40,000 nucleotides of DNA from a bacterium (GCA_015486285.1 WFRX01000376.1:1-40000); one strand, 5' to 3'; positions 1-8,842 are shown, counted from the first letter of the stretch. Numbers and translations are program-made. Notes: generated by a model from the sequence alone, not told the origin.

Positions 1-483
1 AAGGAGGCCTTTGCGGCTACGGAGGATTGTCCCTGGAGGGGAGGGGTCCTGGAAGGGGAGGTACACGATGAAAACGGCTGGCTCCTGGGCGGGGTATGCG
101 GTCACGCAGGGCTTTTCTCCACCGCCGCGGAGCTGGACAGGATCGTGGCTGAGATCTTCCGGGGACTCCGGAACCGGTCCGCGCTGTTCCCGGCGGCATC
201 CCTGAAGACCTTCCTGGAGAGACAGCAGAGCTCTTTCGGGGGAACCTGGGCACTCGGCTGGGACACGCCGTCCGAGAAGGATTCCGCTTCCGGACATTGC
301 TATTCGAATTACAGCTTCGGCCACAACGGGTTCACCGGGACCTCTCTCTGGATGGATTGCAAACGGAACATAGCGGTCGTTTTTCTCACGAACCGGGTCC
401 ACCCGACTCGGGAGAACACGGCGATCCGGGCGCTGAGGCCCCGGGTCCACGATGCCGTTTTCGAGGAGATGCTGGGCCGTTGA
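1..483 (+). CDS. Beta-lactamase family serine hydrolase, C-terminal part (5' truncated by window edge)
   Basis: Frame 1 is open from base 1 (KEAFAATEDCPWRGGVLEGEVHDENGWLLGGVCGHAGLFSTAAELDRIVAEIF...GHNGFTGTSLWMDCKRNIAVVFLTNRVHPTRENTAIRALRPRVHDAV). GHAGLFSTA and GHNGFTGTSLWMD...FLTNRVHP are typical of class C beta-lactamase-like hydrolases. Confidence 0.8.
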   Translation, partial: KEAFAATEDCPWRGGVLEGEVHDENGWLLGGVCGHAGLFSTAAELDRIVAEIFRGLRNRSALFPAASLKTFLERQQSSFGGTWALGWDTPSEKDSASGHCYSNYSFGHNGFTGTSLWMDCKRNIAVVFLTNRVHPTRENTAIRALRPRVHDAVFEEMLGR

Positions 484-549
484 CATCTGCTGGTGGGGAA
501 CAAAGAGTCTTTCTCGGCGACAAGACAACGGAAGGAGGCGCTGGACAGG

Positions 550-1992
550 ATGAAAGAGGGAGTGCCGGCCAAAGTGCACATGATCGCCGTATGCGGGACC
601 GGTATGGGGGCCCTGGCCCTGTTGTTTCGAGAAATGGGCGTGAGGGTTAGCGGTTCGGACGTGCAGGCATACCCACCCATGGGGAACCTGCTCCGGAATG
701 CCGGCGTCGACCTGTCTCTCGGGTATCGCCCGGAAAACGTGCCGACGGACGCGGACTTCGTCGTCGTGGGCAACGCGGTTTCCAGGGACAATCCGGAGGT
801 GCAAGAAATGCTTGCGCGGGGCCTTCCCTATGGCTCGTTTCCGGAGACGCTGGCCCGTTTCTTTCTGACCGCCCGATCGCCGATCGTGGTGGCCGGGACC
901 CACGGCAAGACGACCTCCACCGCCTTGTTGGCGTGGCTGCTTGCCTGCTCCGGCGCGGAACCGGGCTTCCTTGTCGGCGGAGAGCCGGTGAATTTCGGGA
1001 GGAGCAGCCGGTTGGGGCAGGGGGACTACTTTGTGATCGAAGGCGATGAGTATGATTCGGCCTTCTTCGACAAGGCCCCCAAGTTTCTGCATTACCAGCC
1101 CCGGGTCGTCCTGTTTACCTCTCTGGAATACGATCATGCGGACATCTATGCGGACCTTGCCGCCATAGGCGAACAGTTTCTTCGCTTTGTCGCGCTCGTG
1201 CCGCCCGATGGGCTGGTGATGGTGTGCAGCGAGTATCCGGGGGCGGTCGAGATTGCCGGCAAGGCGTCCTGCAGAGTGGAAACCTACGGTTATGGAAAGG
1301 ACGCCGACTGGGTGGGTGTGCTCCGTGGCCGGGCCGGGGAGTGCGGTACGCTCGAGGTTGTCCGCGGGGAGCGGTCTGTGGGCAGGTTTCCCATGCCCCT
1401 GTCCGGCCGGCACAACGGCCTGAATGTCCTCGGGTGCCTGGCCATACTCGCCCAAATGGGATTTCCATGGGAAGGATTGGGTGCCTGCCTCGGGCGGTTC
1501 AAAGGGGTTCGCCGCAGACAGGAGGTCGCCGGGGAAGTGAAGGGCGTTCTGCTGATCGATGATTTCGCTCACCACCCGACAGCCGTCAGGGAGACCCTTG
1601 CAGGCCTTCGCAGCCGTTACTCCGGAAGGCGCATCGTGGCGGTCTTCGAGCCGAGAACGAACACGAGCAGAAGGAACGTCTTCCAGGCCGCCTATGCGGA
1701 CGCCCTTTCAGAGGCGGATATCGTGATCTGTGCACCGGTATACCGGCCGGAAGCCTTACGTCCCGGCGAGCGGTTCAGCCCGTCCGCCCTCGTGGAAGAT
1801 CTTCGAAGGAGGGGAATCGCCGCCTATTGCTTCGAGACGACAGAGGCGATGGAAGAGGCCCTTGTAAAAACGTGCAGGGCGGGTGATGTCGTCCTGTTCA
1901 TGTCGAGCGGCAGTTTCGCCGACCTCTTCGAGAGATTGAGGACGAAGCTGGATGAATCGGTCGCAGTCGATCCGGGGAGATCGTCGATCTGA
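550..1992 (+). CDS. mpl: UDP-N-acetylmuramate:L-alanyl-gamma-D-glutamyl-meso-diaminopimelate ligase (Mur ligase family)
   Basis: MHMIAVCGTGMGALALLFREMG...VVAGTHGKTTSTALLAWLL...IEGDEYDSAFFDKAPKFLHYQPRVVLFTSLEYDHADIY...DDFAHHPTAVRETLAGLR; Mpl-type EGDEYDSAFFDK motif. Start chosen at ATG 550 after a purine-rich stretch; the ORF track opens at GTG 493. Confidence 0.9.
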   Translation: MKEGVPAKVHMIAVCGTGMGALALLFREMGVRVSGSDVQAYPPMGNLLRNAGVDLSLGYRPENVPTDADFVVVGNAVSRDNPEVQEMLARGLPYGSFPETLARFFLTARSPIVVAGTHGKTTSTALLAWLLACSGAEPGFLVGGEPVNFGRSSRLGQGDYFVIEGDEYDSAFFDKAPKFLHYQPRVVLFTSLEYDHADIYADLAAIGEQFLRFVALVPPDGLVMVCSEYPGAVEIAGKASCRVETYGYGKDADWVGVLRGRAGECGTLEVVRGERSVGRFPMPLSGRHNGLNVLGCLAILAQMGFPWEGLGACLGRFKGVRRRQEVAGEVKGVLLIDDFAHHPTAVRETLAGLRSRYSGRRIVAVFEPRTNTSRRNVFQAAYADALSEADIVICAPVYRPEALRPGERFSPSALVEDLRRRGIAAYCFETTEAMEEALVKTCRAGDVVLFMSSGSFADLFERLRTKLDESVAVDPGRSSI

Positions 1993-2030
1993 ACACGCGC
2001 GAGGAAAGCGCGGGAGAACGGAAGGGGGCT

Positions 2031-2270
2031 ATGGCGGCGGACGACGCACGAATCGATGAAGACAGAAGGATCCGTTATCTGCAGCGGGTCGTGGACATGA
2101 CCTGTCAAGTGCTGTTGCAACAGGAGATGTCGCTCGAGGAGGCGCAGGGCATGATCACAGGCGTCAAAAAAATGGCTCTTCGGCTGTTCCCTGACAAGGA
2201 GCCGACCTTCGACCTGATTTACGGTTCGAGGTTTCGCAGGATCCTGATGGAGCGGTTTCCCCTCGTTTGA
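2031..2270 (+). CDS. Small conserved-looking hypothetical protein (79 aa)
   Basis: ATG start, compact ORF co-directional with mpl: MAADDARIDEDRRIRYLQRVVDMTCQVLLQQEMSLEEAQGMITGVKKMALRLFPDKEPTFDLIYGSRFRRILMERFPLV; no overlapping better ORF. Confidence 0.65.
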   Translation: MAADDARIDEDRRIRYLQRVVDMTCQVLLQQEMSLEEAQGMITGVKKMALRLFPDKEPTFDLIYGSRFRRILMERFPLV

Positions 2271-2340
2271 GATAGCCGGTCGACGACCGACCTGCCGGCC
2301 GCGACCCCGTCAAGGGAAAGCGAGGGGGCATGCCGCATGG

Positions 2341-2739
2341 TTACCCGTCGGTTCCGGTCCGGAGCCCCTCTTGTTCGGAAAGGTCCGGGGCGCTTTGTGC
2401 CTGCGACGGAGGCTCGCCCTGGAGAAACTGGAGTTCGCCGGGAAGAAGGAGGGCCAGGTCAAAGGCCTTCTCCTCCTTGAGCTGGTCGTAGCAACGCTGG
2501 AACCTCTCCAGGCGGTCCTGATGGTATTCGACCATCGCTTTGGATCGGTCAATGAAGTCTTTCAAGACCTCCCGTTCCGCCTGGGTCTTGGAAATATTGC
2601 GCTCGGCGAACAGGAGATCCAGGAAGCGCATCTCCCTGTTTATATCGTGCGGGATGAGTTTGAGTTCTTTTTTCAACAGCCGCAGACTGACCCTGCGGCG
2701 ATTTTTTTTGTCGTTTCGATTGGTTCGTGGCGTTCCCAT
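2341..2739 (-). CDS. Hypothetical protein, charged helical (about 132 aa)
   Basis: MGTPRTNRNDKKNRRRVSLRLLKKELKLIPHDINREMRFLDLLFAERNISKTQAEREVLKDFIDRSKAMVEYHQDRLERFQRCYDQLKEEKAFDLALLLPGELQFLQGEPPSQ...; ATG at 2739 preceded by GGAG on the - strand; the upstream ORF extension looks non-coding. Confidence 0.6.
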   Translation of the reverse strand: MGTPRTNRNDKKNRRRVSLRLLKKELKLIPHDINREMRFLDLLFAERNISKTQAEREVLKDFIDRSKAMVEYHQDRLERFQRCYDQLKEEKAFDLALLLPGELQFLQGEPPSQAQSAPDLSEQEGLRTGTDG

Positions 2740-3096
2740 GTGCTTTCTCCGCTGACCGCCGGGTCTGTTTCCGACGTGTTTGATCGCCTTCGAGAGGCTG
2801 TCCAAGAGCTCCCCTGTCCAGCGGTTTTCGCTTGGCCCTGCTCTGTCGAGAGGGTGGAGCAATTACCATGCCAGGGGCACGATTCTATAACTTACTGGAT
2901 TTTATGATGTATTTTAGATAGGGATTCGCCTTTTTCGTCAGGTTAGATGACAGTGAGTGGATAATCGTTCCTGGTACAGGAAAAAAAATCCCCAGCAGGG
3001 AGGGAGAGAGGGATCGGGGCACTCGTTCCCTGCACGCGGTGGGTATGAGACTGACAACCTTGCGTTGGAAAGACTGGATGGTGGCGGCCGGATGAT

Positions 3097-3732
3097 CTAC
3101 TTCTTGACCGCCTTTCGAAGCATTACCAGAGAGTTGCGTGCGCCCGGCAGGCCCCCTTTGACCATCAGGAGATGATCCTGACCCCTTACCTGTACGACCT
3201 CCACATTCTGCAGGGTTACCCGCGCCGCCCCGGACCTCCCCGGCATCTTCTTCCCTTTGATCGTATGCTGAGGGGTGCAACCGCCGATGGAGCCGCCGTG
3301 GCGGAAGTATTCATGGACCCCGTGGGTGGATTTGGAACCGTGGAAGTTGTGGCGCTTCATGACCCCGGTGAACCCCTTGCCTTTGGATGTGCCGATTACG
3401 TCCACGAAATCACCCGGTTTGAACTGGTTTACATCGATCTCCTGCCCGAGTGTGATGTCCGTAATCGCATCTTCCGGCACGCGGAACTCGCGAAGGACCT
3501 TGAGGGGCTTGACCTCGGCCTTCTTGAGATGTCCCTTGCGGGGAAGGTTGAGTTTTTTGTCCGGAACCTCTTCGAAGCCGAGCTGGATCGCTGTATAGTG
3601 GTCCCTCGCCGGTGTCTTGATCCCGGTCACATAACAGGGGCCTGCCTGGATGACAGTCACGGGGATACAGTTTCCGTCCTGATCGAAGATCTGGGTCATT
3701 CCCATTTTTTTCCCTAGAATGCCAACCTGCAT
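3097..3732 (-). CDS. rplC: 50S ribosomal protein L3 (bacterial uL3)
   Basis: MQVGILGKKMGMTQIFDQDGNCIPVTVIQAGPCYVTGIKTPARDHYTAIQLGFEE...DVIGTSKGKGFTGVMKRHNFHGSKSTHGVHEYFRHGGSIGGCTPQHTIKGKKMPGRSGAARVTLQNVEVV...; clear L3 signature. Start set at the second in-frame ATG (3732). Confidence 0.93.
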   Translation of the reverse strand: MQVGILGKKMGMTQIFDQDGNCIPVTVIQAGPCYVTGIKTPARDHYTAIQLGFEEVPDKKLNLPRKGHLKKAEVKPLKVLREFRVPEDAITDITLGQEIDVNQFKPGDFVDVIGTSKGKGFTGVMKRHNFHGSKSTHGVHEYFRHGGSIGGCTPQHTIKGKKMPGRSGAARVTLQNVEVVQVRGQDHLLMVKGGLPGARNSLVMLRKAVKK

Positions 3733-3781
3733 GAGTAGAATCCTTCCTTGCTTGATATCGCTAAAATACTCAAACTCACTT

Positions 3782-3809
3782 ATTTTATGAATTTCGGGGG
3801 AAAAGTCAA
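3782..3809 (-). promoter_or_regulatory. Predicted sigma70-type promoter for rplC
   Basis: - strand TTGACT - 16 nt - TAAAAT, inside an AT-rich stretch about 50 nt upstream of rplC. Confidence 0.5.
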
Positions 3810-3922
3810 TCTGACGTTTGATCCTTCCCGTGCCCGCGGTTAGGACTACCCTTCGAAGCGGAGAGGTTGTACACTGGGGCGGCATTGCGGCCGAGCCTTT
3901 TACCAGGTCCTCACGGAAGGCA

Positions 3923-4546
3923 ATGATGGGCAAGCGGAAAGACCATTATTACAGGAAAGCGAAGCAGGAAGGGTACCGTTCGCGGGCGGCGTACAAGCTT
4001 CTGGAGATCCAGAAGAGGTTTGCCATTTTTGAGCGGGGAAGCCGGGTTGTGGACCTCGGGTGTGCACCCGGCGGTTGGCTGCAGCTCATCGCGGCGGAGA
4101 TTGGGCCGGAGGGGCGCATAGTGGGCGTGGATCTTCAGAAGACCAGGGGGCTTCCAGCCAAGAACGTGGTGCTCATCCAGGGAGACATCACGGCGCCGAA
4201 CGTCCAGAGCATGATTCGCGAGGCCCTGGGAGGGGAGGCCGACGTGGTCACTTCGGATCTTTCCCCCAATCTTACCGGGATCGGGTTTCAGGACCATCTG
4301 CGGAGTTGCGAGCTCACACGGACCGCCCTTGCGGTGGCGCGGGAACTACTGAGACCCGGCGGCGTCTTCCTTGCCAAAATTTTCCAGGGTGAGGATCTCG
4401 AGTCGGTTGTCACGGAACTGAAGGGGGAGTTCGAGCGGACCAGGCGGGTCGTACCCAGGGCCTCCCGAAAGGCCTCTTCAGAGATCTACTTGCTCGCACA
4501 GGGATTTCGGGGGGCCTCTTGTGCCGGATCGAATCCGGCCGTTTGA
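3923..4546 (+). CDS. rlmE: 23S rRNA (uridine-2'-O-)-methyltransferase RlmE/FtsJ
   Basis: MGKRKDHYYRKAKQEGYRSRAAYKLLEIQKRFAIFERGSRVVDLGCAPGGWLQ...GVDLQ...GDITAPN...VTSDLSPNLTGIGFQDHLRSCELTRTAL...FLAKIFQGED...RKASSEIYLLAQGF. Confidence 0.92.
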   Translation: MMGKRKDHYYRKAKQEGYRSRAAYKLLEIQKRFAIFERGSRVVDLGCAPGGWLQLIAAEIGPEGRIVGVDLQKTRGLPAKNVVLIQGDITAPNVQSMIREALGGEADVVTSDLSPNLTGIGFQDHLRSCELTRTALAVARELLRPGGVFLAKIFQGEDLESVVTELKGEFERTRRVVPRASRKASSEIYLLAQGFRGASCAGSNPAV

Positions 4547-4572
4547 ATTCTGCTCGGAGAGCCTATTATAAT
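4543..4572 (+). promoter_or_regulatory. Predicted sigma70-type promoter upstream of subtilase
   Basis: TTGAAT (4543-4548) - 18 nt - TATAAT (4567-4572). Confidence 0.45.
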
Positions 4573-4690
4573 GGGCGGCCCCGTCTTGTGGCGTATAGCT
4601 AATCAAGAAAAAGCTCAAAAAATACCCACTTGTGGCCGAAAACGAAGATTGGGGTGTTGGACTCTTTCGAGGATATAGAGGAGAACCGCC

Positions 4691-7024
4691 GTGTGCCACC
4701 ATGATCGCCGTTTCCGAAGCCGTTTCCCTGGCTTCCTCCTGCTGCTGTCGGTCCTGCTGCTGCTGTTGTTCCCCTGCAATGGGTGGTCCGCCGCGCTGGC
4801 CAGAATGGACGCTTCCCTTTCCGCGGCCCTGAGGATCCGATCCGACCTGGACCGGTTGATGAGAACGACCCCGGGTGTAACCCTGAGGGAAAATGAACCG
4901 TATATCAATGCGTTCATCGAGATGGAGACCGTTCCTCCTTCCTTGGAGACGTACGGCGTGGAGATCGTCTCCCGCGCCGGTGACATCTATCTGGCCCGTC
5001 TGCCTGTCTCGAACCTCGAGGCAGTGGCATCCCTGCCCGGGGTCATCCGAATGGAAGGGGATGCCCGGGTCGAGTCGTTCCTGGACCTGAGCGTTCCCGA
5101 GATCGGCGCCGATCGGGTGTGGCGCGAGGGAAAATACGGGCACCTCCAGGGGCAGGGGGTGATCGTGGGGATGGTGGATACGGGTATTTCCCTGATTCAT
5201 AGGGACTTTCAAGAGCCGGGAGGGAGTGGAGCCAGCCGGATCCTGTGGGTCTGGGATCAGGGGGACGACACGGGCCCTGCGCCTTCGGAAATCTGCCGGG
5301 ACTATACGCAGGATCCCCCCCGGACCGTTCCCTGCGGCGGGACGGAATGCAGCCCTGCGACCGAGGATTGTGCGGAAGAGGACGATTTCGGCCATGGGAC
5401 GCTGGTGATGGGGGTGATGGCAGGCAACGGCCAGGGAGAATGCCCGGCCGAGCTTCCCTGCATTGGGGTGGCGCCGAAGGGGGAGATCGTTGTGGTGAAG
5501 ACCAACCTCGGCCTGGCCTCGGAGGTCATCCAGGGGGTCGATTACATCTTCCAGAAGGCGGCCAGCCTGGGGAAGCCCGCCGTAGTGAACCTGAGCGTGG
5601 GGTGGTATACAGGCTCCCGGGATGGGAACTCCCTGCTCGAGAGGAATTTGTCGAACCTGGTGGGCCCAGGTCGGATCCTGGTGGCGGCCGCCGGGAACGC
5701 GAATCTCGAGATGAGCCACGCACGGATCGATTCCAGTCCGGGGCGAAGAACGCTGTTCCTCGATTGCATTCCCGAGATTTCCGACGTGGTGAAAGTCTAC
5801 GGGTGGTATGATGCGCCCGCCTCGGGTGCCATTGAGGTCAGGGTTTTGTATTACAATGAGGACGAACCGACTCCCTGGGTCGGCTTCGGAAATCCGGGGG
5901 AGGTCCTGGATTCGAGCTATGGCCGCATCACGATTCAGCACAACGAGACGTCGGGGAACGCACGGGGGTTTACGATCACCCTCGAATCCGGGGCGAACCG
6001 GTTGCGGAGCGGGCAGTGGCACATCGAGGCCCGGAACGAGGGAGCGGCCGCACTGGGTGCCACGGTGGATCTCTGGGTCGATCGAACCTATGACGTGGGG
6101 CCGCGCTCGGCTCCGTGCCCCGTGCCGGCGAGATTCGTCAAGGCCGACCAGGAACGTGAAACCACGATCGCGCCCGCGTGTACGGCGGACAACGTGATTT
6201 GTGTGGGGTCCTACAACACGCGGTGTTTCGCACAGTCCATGAGTTTTTGCACCGGCTGTTCCCTCGATTATTCCGCTTTTGGCGTTGACAACTGCATCCA
6301 GGATTTTCCCGAAACGGTGGATGACCTTTCTTCGTTCAGCAGCCGTGGCCCGACCCGAGACGGGAGGAAAAAGCCCTGGCTTGCAGCGCCGGGCAATGCG
6401 ATCCTCACGCCGGACAACCGGGGAGAAACCACCTATTCCTACGGAGGAGGGACCAGCTTCTCCGCCCCCCATGTGGCAGGGACCGTGGCGCTGATGCTGG
6501 GGGCGGACCCGACGTTGACCCCTGCGAAGGTCCTGGATACCTTCCGTTTCTCCGCGCGAGTGCCCGGCGGTGTTTCCGTTTGGGACGAGGGCTGGGGCTG
6601 GGGAAAGGTGGATGCCTACGGCGCGGTGGAGCGGGTGGCCTCCGAGATTCCGCCTCCGCCCCCTCCGACTCCGGAAGGGCTTGGAGGGGATGATGATTTC
6701 TGCTTTATCGCCACGGCCGCCTTCCATGACATCGACGCTCCTCAGGTCAGGATCTTGCGGGAGATGAGGGACCGCTTTCTCCTCAAGAGCGCGTGGGGCA
6801 GGGAATTTGTGAGAATCTACTACCGTTTGAGTCCCCCCCTGGCTGCCTGGATGAAAGGGCATGCCTTGATTGCCCGGATTGTCAGGTTTTCCCTGTTTCC
6901 TCTGGTCGGGTGGGCCGAGATGGCCTGCCACTGGAGCCTGGTGGAACGGATGATTTTGTTGGGTTTCGGTCTTTTCTTGATCAGCGCGGTATGCTGGTTT
7001 TCGGTGTGGCGGCGGACCCGTTAA
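4691..7024 (+). CDS. Secreted S8 family subtilisin-like serine peptidase with CFI-box-like C-terminal sorting region
   Basis: GTG start; N-terminal signal peptide (FPGFLLLLSVLLLLLFPCNGWSA); triad motifs GMVDTGI (Asp), DDFGHGTLVMG (His), GGGTSFSAPHVAGTVALM (Ser); proline linker PPPPPPTPEG, then CFIATAAF... and a C-terminal hydrophobic segment ending WRRTR. Confidence 0.92.
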   Translation: MCHHDRRFRSRFPGFLLLLSVLLLLLFPCNGWSAALARMDASLSAALRIRSDLDRLMRTTPGVTLRENEPYINAFIEMETVPPSLETYGVEIVSRAGDIYLARLPVSNLEAVASLPGVIRMEGDARVESFLDLSVPEIGADRVWREGKYGHLQGQGVIVGMVDTGISLIHRDFQEPGGSGASRILWVWDQGDDTGPAPSEICRDYTQDPPRTVPCGGTECSPATEDCAEEDDFGHGTLVMGVMAGNGQGECPAELPCIGVAPKGEIVVVKTNLGLASEVIQGVDYIFQKAASLGKPAVVNLSVGWYTGSRDGNSLLERNLSNLVGPGRILVAAAGNANLEMSHARIDSSPGRRTLFLDCIPEISDVVKVYGWYDAPASGAIEVRVLYYNEDEPTPWVGFGNPGEVLDSSYGRITIQHNETSGNARGFTITLESGANRLRSGQWHIEARNEGAAALGATVDLWVDRTYDVGPRSAPCPVPARFVKADQERETTIAPACTADNVICVGSYNTRCFAQSMSFCTGCSLDYSAFGVDNCIQDFPETVDDLSSFSSRGPTRDGRKKPWLAAPGNAILTPDNRGETTYSYGGGTSFSAPHVAGTVALMLGADPTLTPAKVLDTFRFSARVPGGVSVWDEGWGWGKVDAYGAVERVASEIPPPPPPTPEGLGGDDDFCFIATAAFHDIDAPQVRILREMRDRFLLKSAWGREFVRIYYRLSPPLAAWMKGHALIARIVRFSLFPLVGWAEMACHWSLVERMILLGFGLFLISAVCWFSVWRRTR

Positions 7025-7043
7025 TTCCTCCAAGGAGCAGACA

Positions 7044-7682
7044 GTGAAGGCGATTCCAAGGACAGGGTTTTTGTCGGTTGCGATCCTTTTGTTGGCTGTT
7101 GGTAACCTCTGGGCCCAGCCCGCCCCCCGCAGCGTATTCGAGGCCGAGACGGCGCCTTCCCCGTCCCCGTCTCATCGCTTCTCCGTTTCGGGCAAGTTTG
7201 CGTATCACACGTTCTGGAAACAGGGGCTTCTGGAAAACGGGGAGGATTATGGCCGGCCCGGCCTCGGCGTGGGCAACCTGACCGGGGTGGGAGGAGAGAT
7301 CGAGTTCGATTACCACTGGAGGCCTTTCATGGTGTTCTGTGCCACGCTGGGCGGATATCAGGGCAAGTCCGATCACTACAAAATCGAGGTGCTCACTGGA
7401 TATCTCCTGGCCACCGCGAAGCTCCAGAAGGTCACGCACTACGCCGACTATTATGTGGGCGCGGGCTTCGGAGGGTATTTCAGCCGGATGAAGGCGGACG
7501 GTACATCCTATGCTCTTCAGCCGGGGATGCACGGCCTGATCGGTATCCGAGTCCGCGTGACGCCCGCCTGGTCGGTTCTCCTGGAAGATCGGATGGCCTT
7601 CACGCTGCATGCGGAGGGCGGCTTCGGAGACCTGGATCTGGGCGGGAACTTCGTGATGCTCGGAGGCTCCCATCATTTCTAA
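7044..7682 (+). CDS. Predicted secreted/outer-membrane beta-barrel-like protein (212 aa)
   Basis: GTG start, signal peptide MKAIPRTGFLSVAILLLAVGNLWAQ, alternating hydrophobic/aromatic strands (KFAYHTFWKQ..., EIEFDYHWRPFMVFCATLGGY..., YADYYVGAGFGGYF...), C-terminus ending in ...FVMLGGSHHF (terminal Phe). Confidence 0.65.
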   Translation: MKAIPRTGFLSVAILLLAVGNLWAQPAPRSVFEAETAPSPSPSHRFSVSGKFAYHTFWKQGLLENGEDYGRPGLGVGNLTGVGGEIEFDYHWRPFMVFCATLGGYQGKSDHYKIEVLTGYLLATAKLQKVTHYADYYVGAGFGGYFSRMKADGTSYALQPGMHGLIGIRVRVTPAWSVLLEDRMAFTLHAEGGFGDLDLGGNFVMLGGSHHF

Positions 7683-7729
7683 GCCCCTGCCGCCCTTTTC
7701 CACTATTCTTGATATCGGGAAGGTCTGGA

Positions 7730-8842
7730 ATGCTTGAGAACGGAAGCGAAGAATACCGGGTAACGGTTCTCCCGGGCGACGGTATAGGGCCCGAAGTCGT
7801 GGAAGTCGGTGTGCGCATCCTCGAGGAAGTGGCCCGGCGGTTTTCCGTGCCCCTTTGCCTGGAGCGGGATGAAATCGGGTGGGCCGCTGTGAAGCGGTAC
7901 GGTGTGCCCCTGGCCGACGAAACGCTCGAACGGGTGAAAAAGAGCCACGCCGTCCTGCTGGGCGCGGTGGGCGGGGCGGAGGCGGAGAGCAAGGACTTTG
8001 CGATTCGTCCCGAGGCGGGCCTCCTGGCGTTGAGGAAGGGCATGCGCCTCTATGCGAATCTGAGGCCCGTGTGCGTCCTTGCCCCTCTCCTCGATGCCTC
8101 TCCCCTGAAGCCTGAGATTGTCAGGGACACCGACCTGCTCGTGGTCCGCGAGTTGATCGGCGGGATCTACTTCGGAGAACCGCGTGGCAGGGAGCGGACC
8201 GAGCAGGGGGAGGAGCGGGCCGTGAACACGATGGTCTATACGACTTCTCAGATCGAGAGGGTCGTGAGGATGGCCTTTTCCCTGGCCAGGGAACGAAAAA
8301 AGCGGGTTGTTTCCGTAGACAAGGCAAACGTACTCGATGTGAGCCTGCTTTGGAGAGATGTGGTGATCCGGGTCCATCGCGAATTCCCGGATGTTGAACT
8401 GACGCACCAGTATGTGGACAACTGTGCCATGCAGCTGATCCGCGCGCCGCAACAGTTCGACGTGATCGTGACGGGGAACCTGTTCGGTGACATCCTCTCG
8501 GACGAGGCGGCGGTCCTCGCCGGCTCGATCGGCATGCTCCCCTCCGTGAGTGTCGGGGACGGGGGCGTCCTGTGTGAACCGGTACACGGGAGTGCGCCGG
8601 ACATCGCGGGCAGGGACCGGGGCAATCCCCTTGCCACTATTCTGAGCGTGGCGTTGATGTTCCGCTACGCCTTTGGTCTGCAGGAAGCCGGTGCGCTGAT
8701 CGAGGCGGCGGTCCTTTCGGCCCTGGAGCAAGGCTTTCGCACCGCGGACATCAGTGCCGACGGCGCATGTTGTGTGGGAACGCAGGCGATGGGGGACTGC
8801 GTCCTCGATCAGATCGGCCGGATTCGTCCGGGTGCCGGGTGA
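7730..8842 (+). CDS. leuB: 3-isopropylmalate dehydrogenase
   Basis: VTVLPGDGIGPEVVEVGVRILEEV...LLGAVGG...LIGGIYFGEPRGR...DKANVLDVSLLWRDVV...VTGNLFGDILSDEAAVLAGSIGMLPS...EPVHGSAPDIAGRDRGNPLATILS. Confidence 0.94.
   Translation: MLENGSEEYRVTVLPGDGIGPEVVEVGVRILEEVARRFSVPLCLERDEIGWAAVKRYGVPLADETLERVKKSHAVLLGAVGGAEAESKDFAIRPEAGLLALRKGMRLYANLRPVCVLAPLLDASPLKPEIVRDTDLLVVRELIGGIYFGEPRGRERTEQGEERAVNTMVYTTSQIERVVRMAFSLARERKKRVVSVDKANVLDVSLLWRDVVIRVHREFPDVELTHQYVDNCAMQLIRAPQQFDVIVTGNLFGDILSDEAAVLAGSIGMLPSVSVGDGGVLCEPVHGSAPDIAGRDRGNPLATILSVALMFRYAFGLQEAGALIEAAVLSALEQGFRTADISADGACCVGTQAMGDCVLDQIGRIRPGAG

Noticed and set aside
2980-3000. Inverted repeat TTCCTG-GTA-CAGGAA next to a poly-A run near 2966-2990
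   Set aside because: For the - strand rplC transcript the T-run precedes the stem rather than following it, so it is not a convincing terminator.
4520-4546. Possible tRNA gene at the end of rlmE
   Set aside because: Only a T-arm-like stem-loop; no acceptor, D or anticodon arm pairs found upstream.
4478-7033. 851-aa ORF on the - strand opposite the subtilase
   Set aside because: Antisense shadow of a clear GC-rich CDS; Arg/Gly/Pro/His-rich translation with no recognisable domain.
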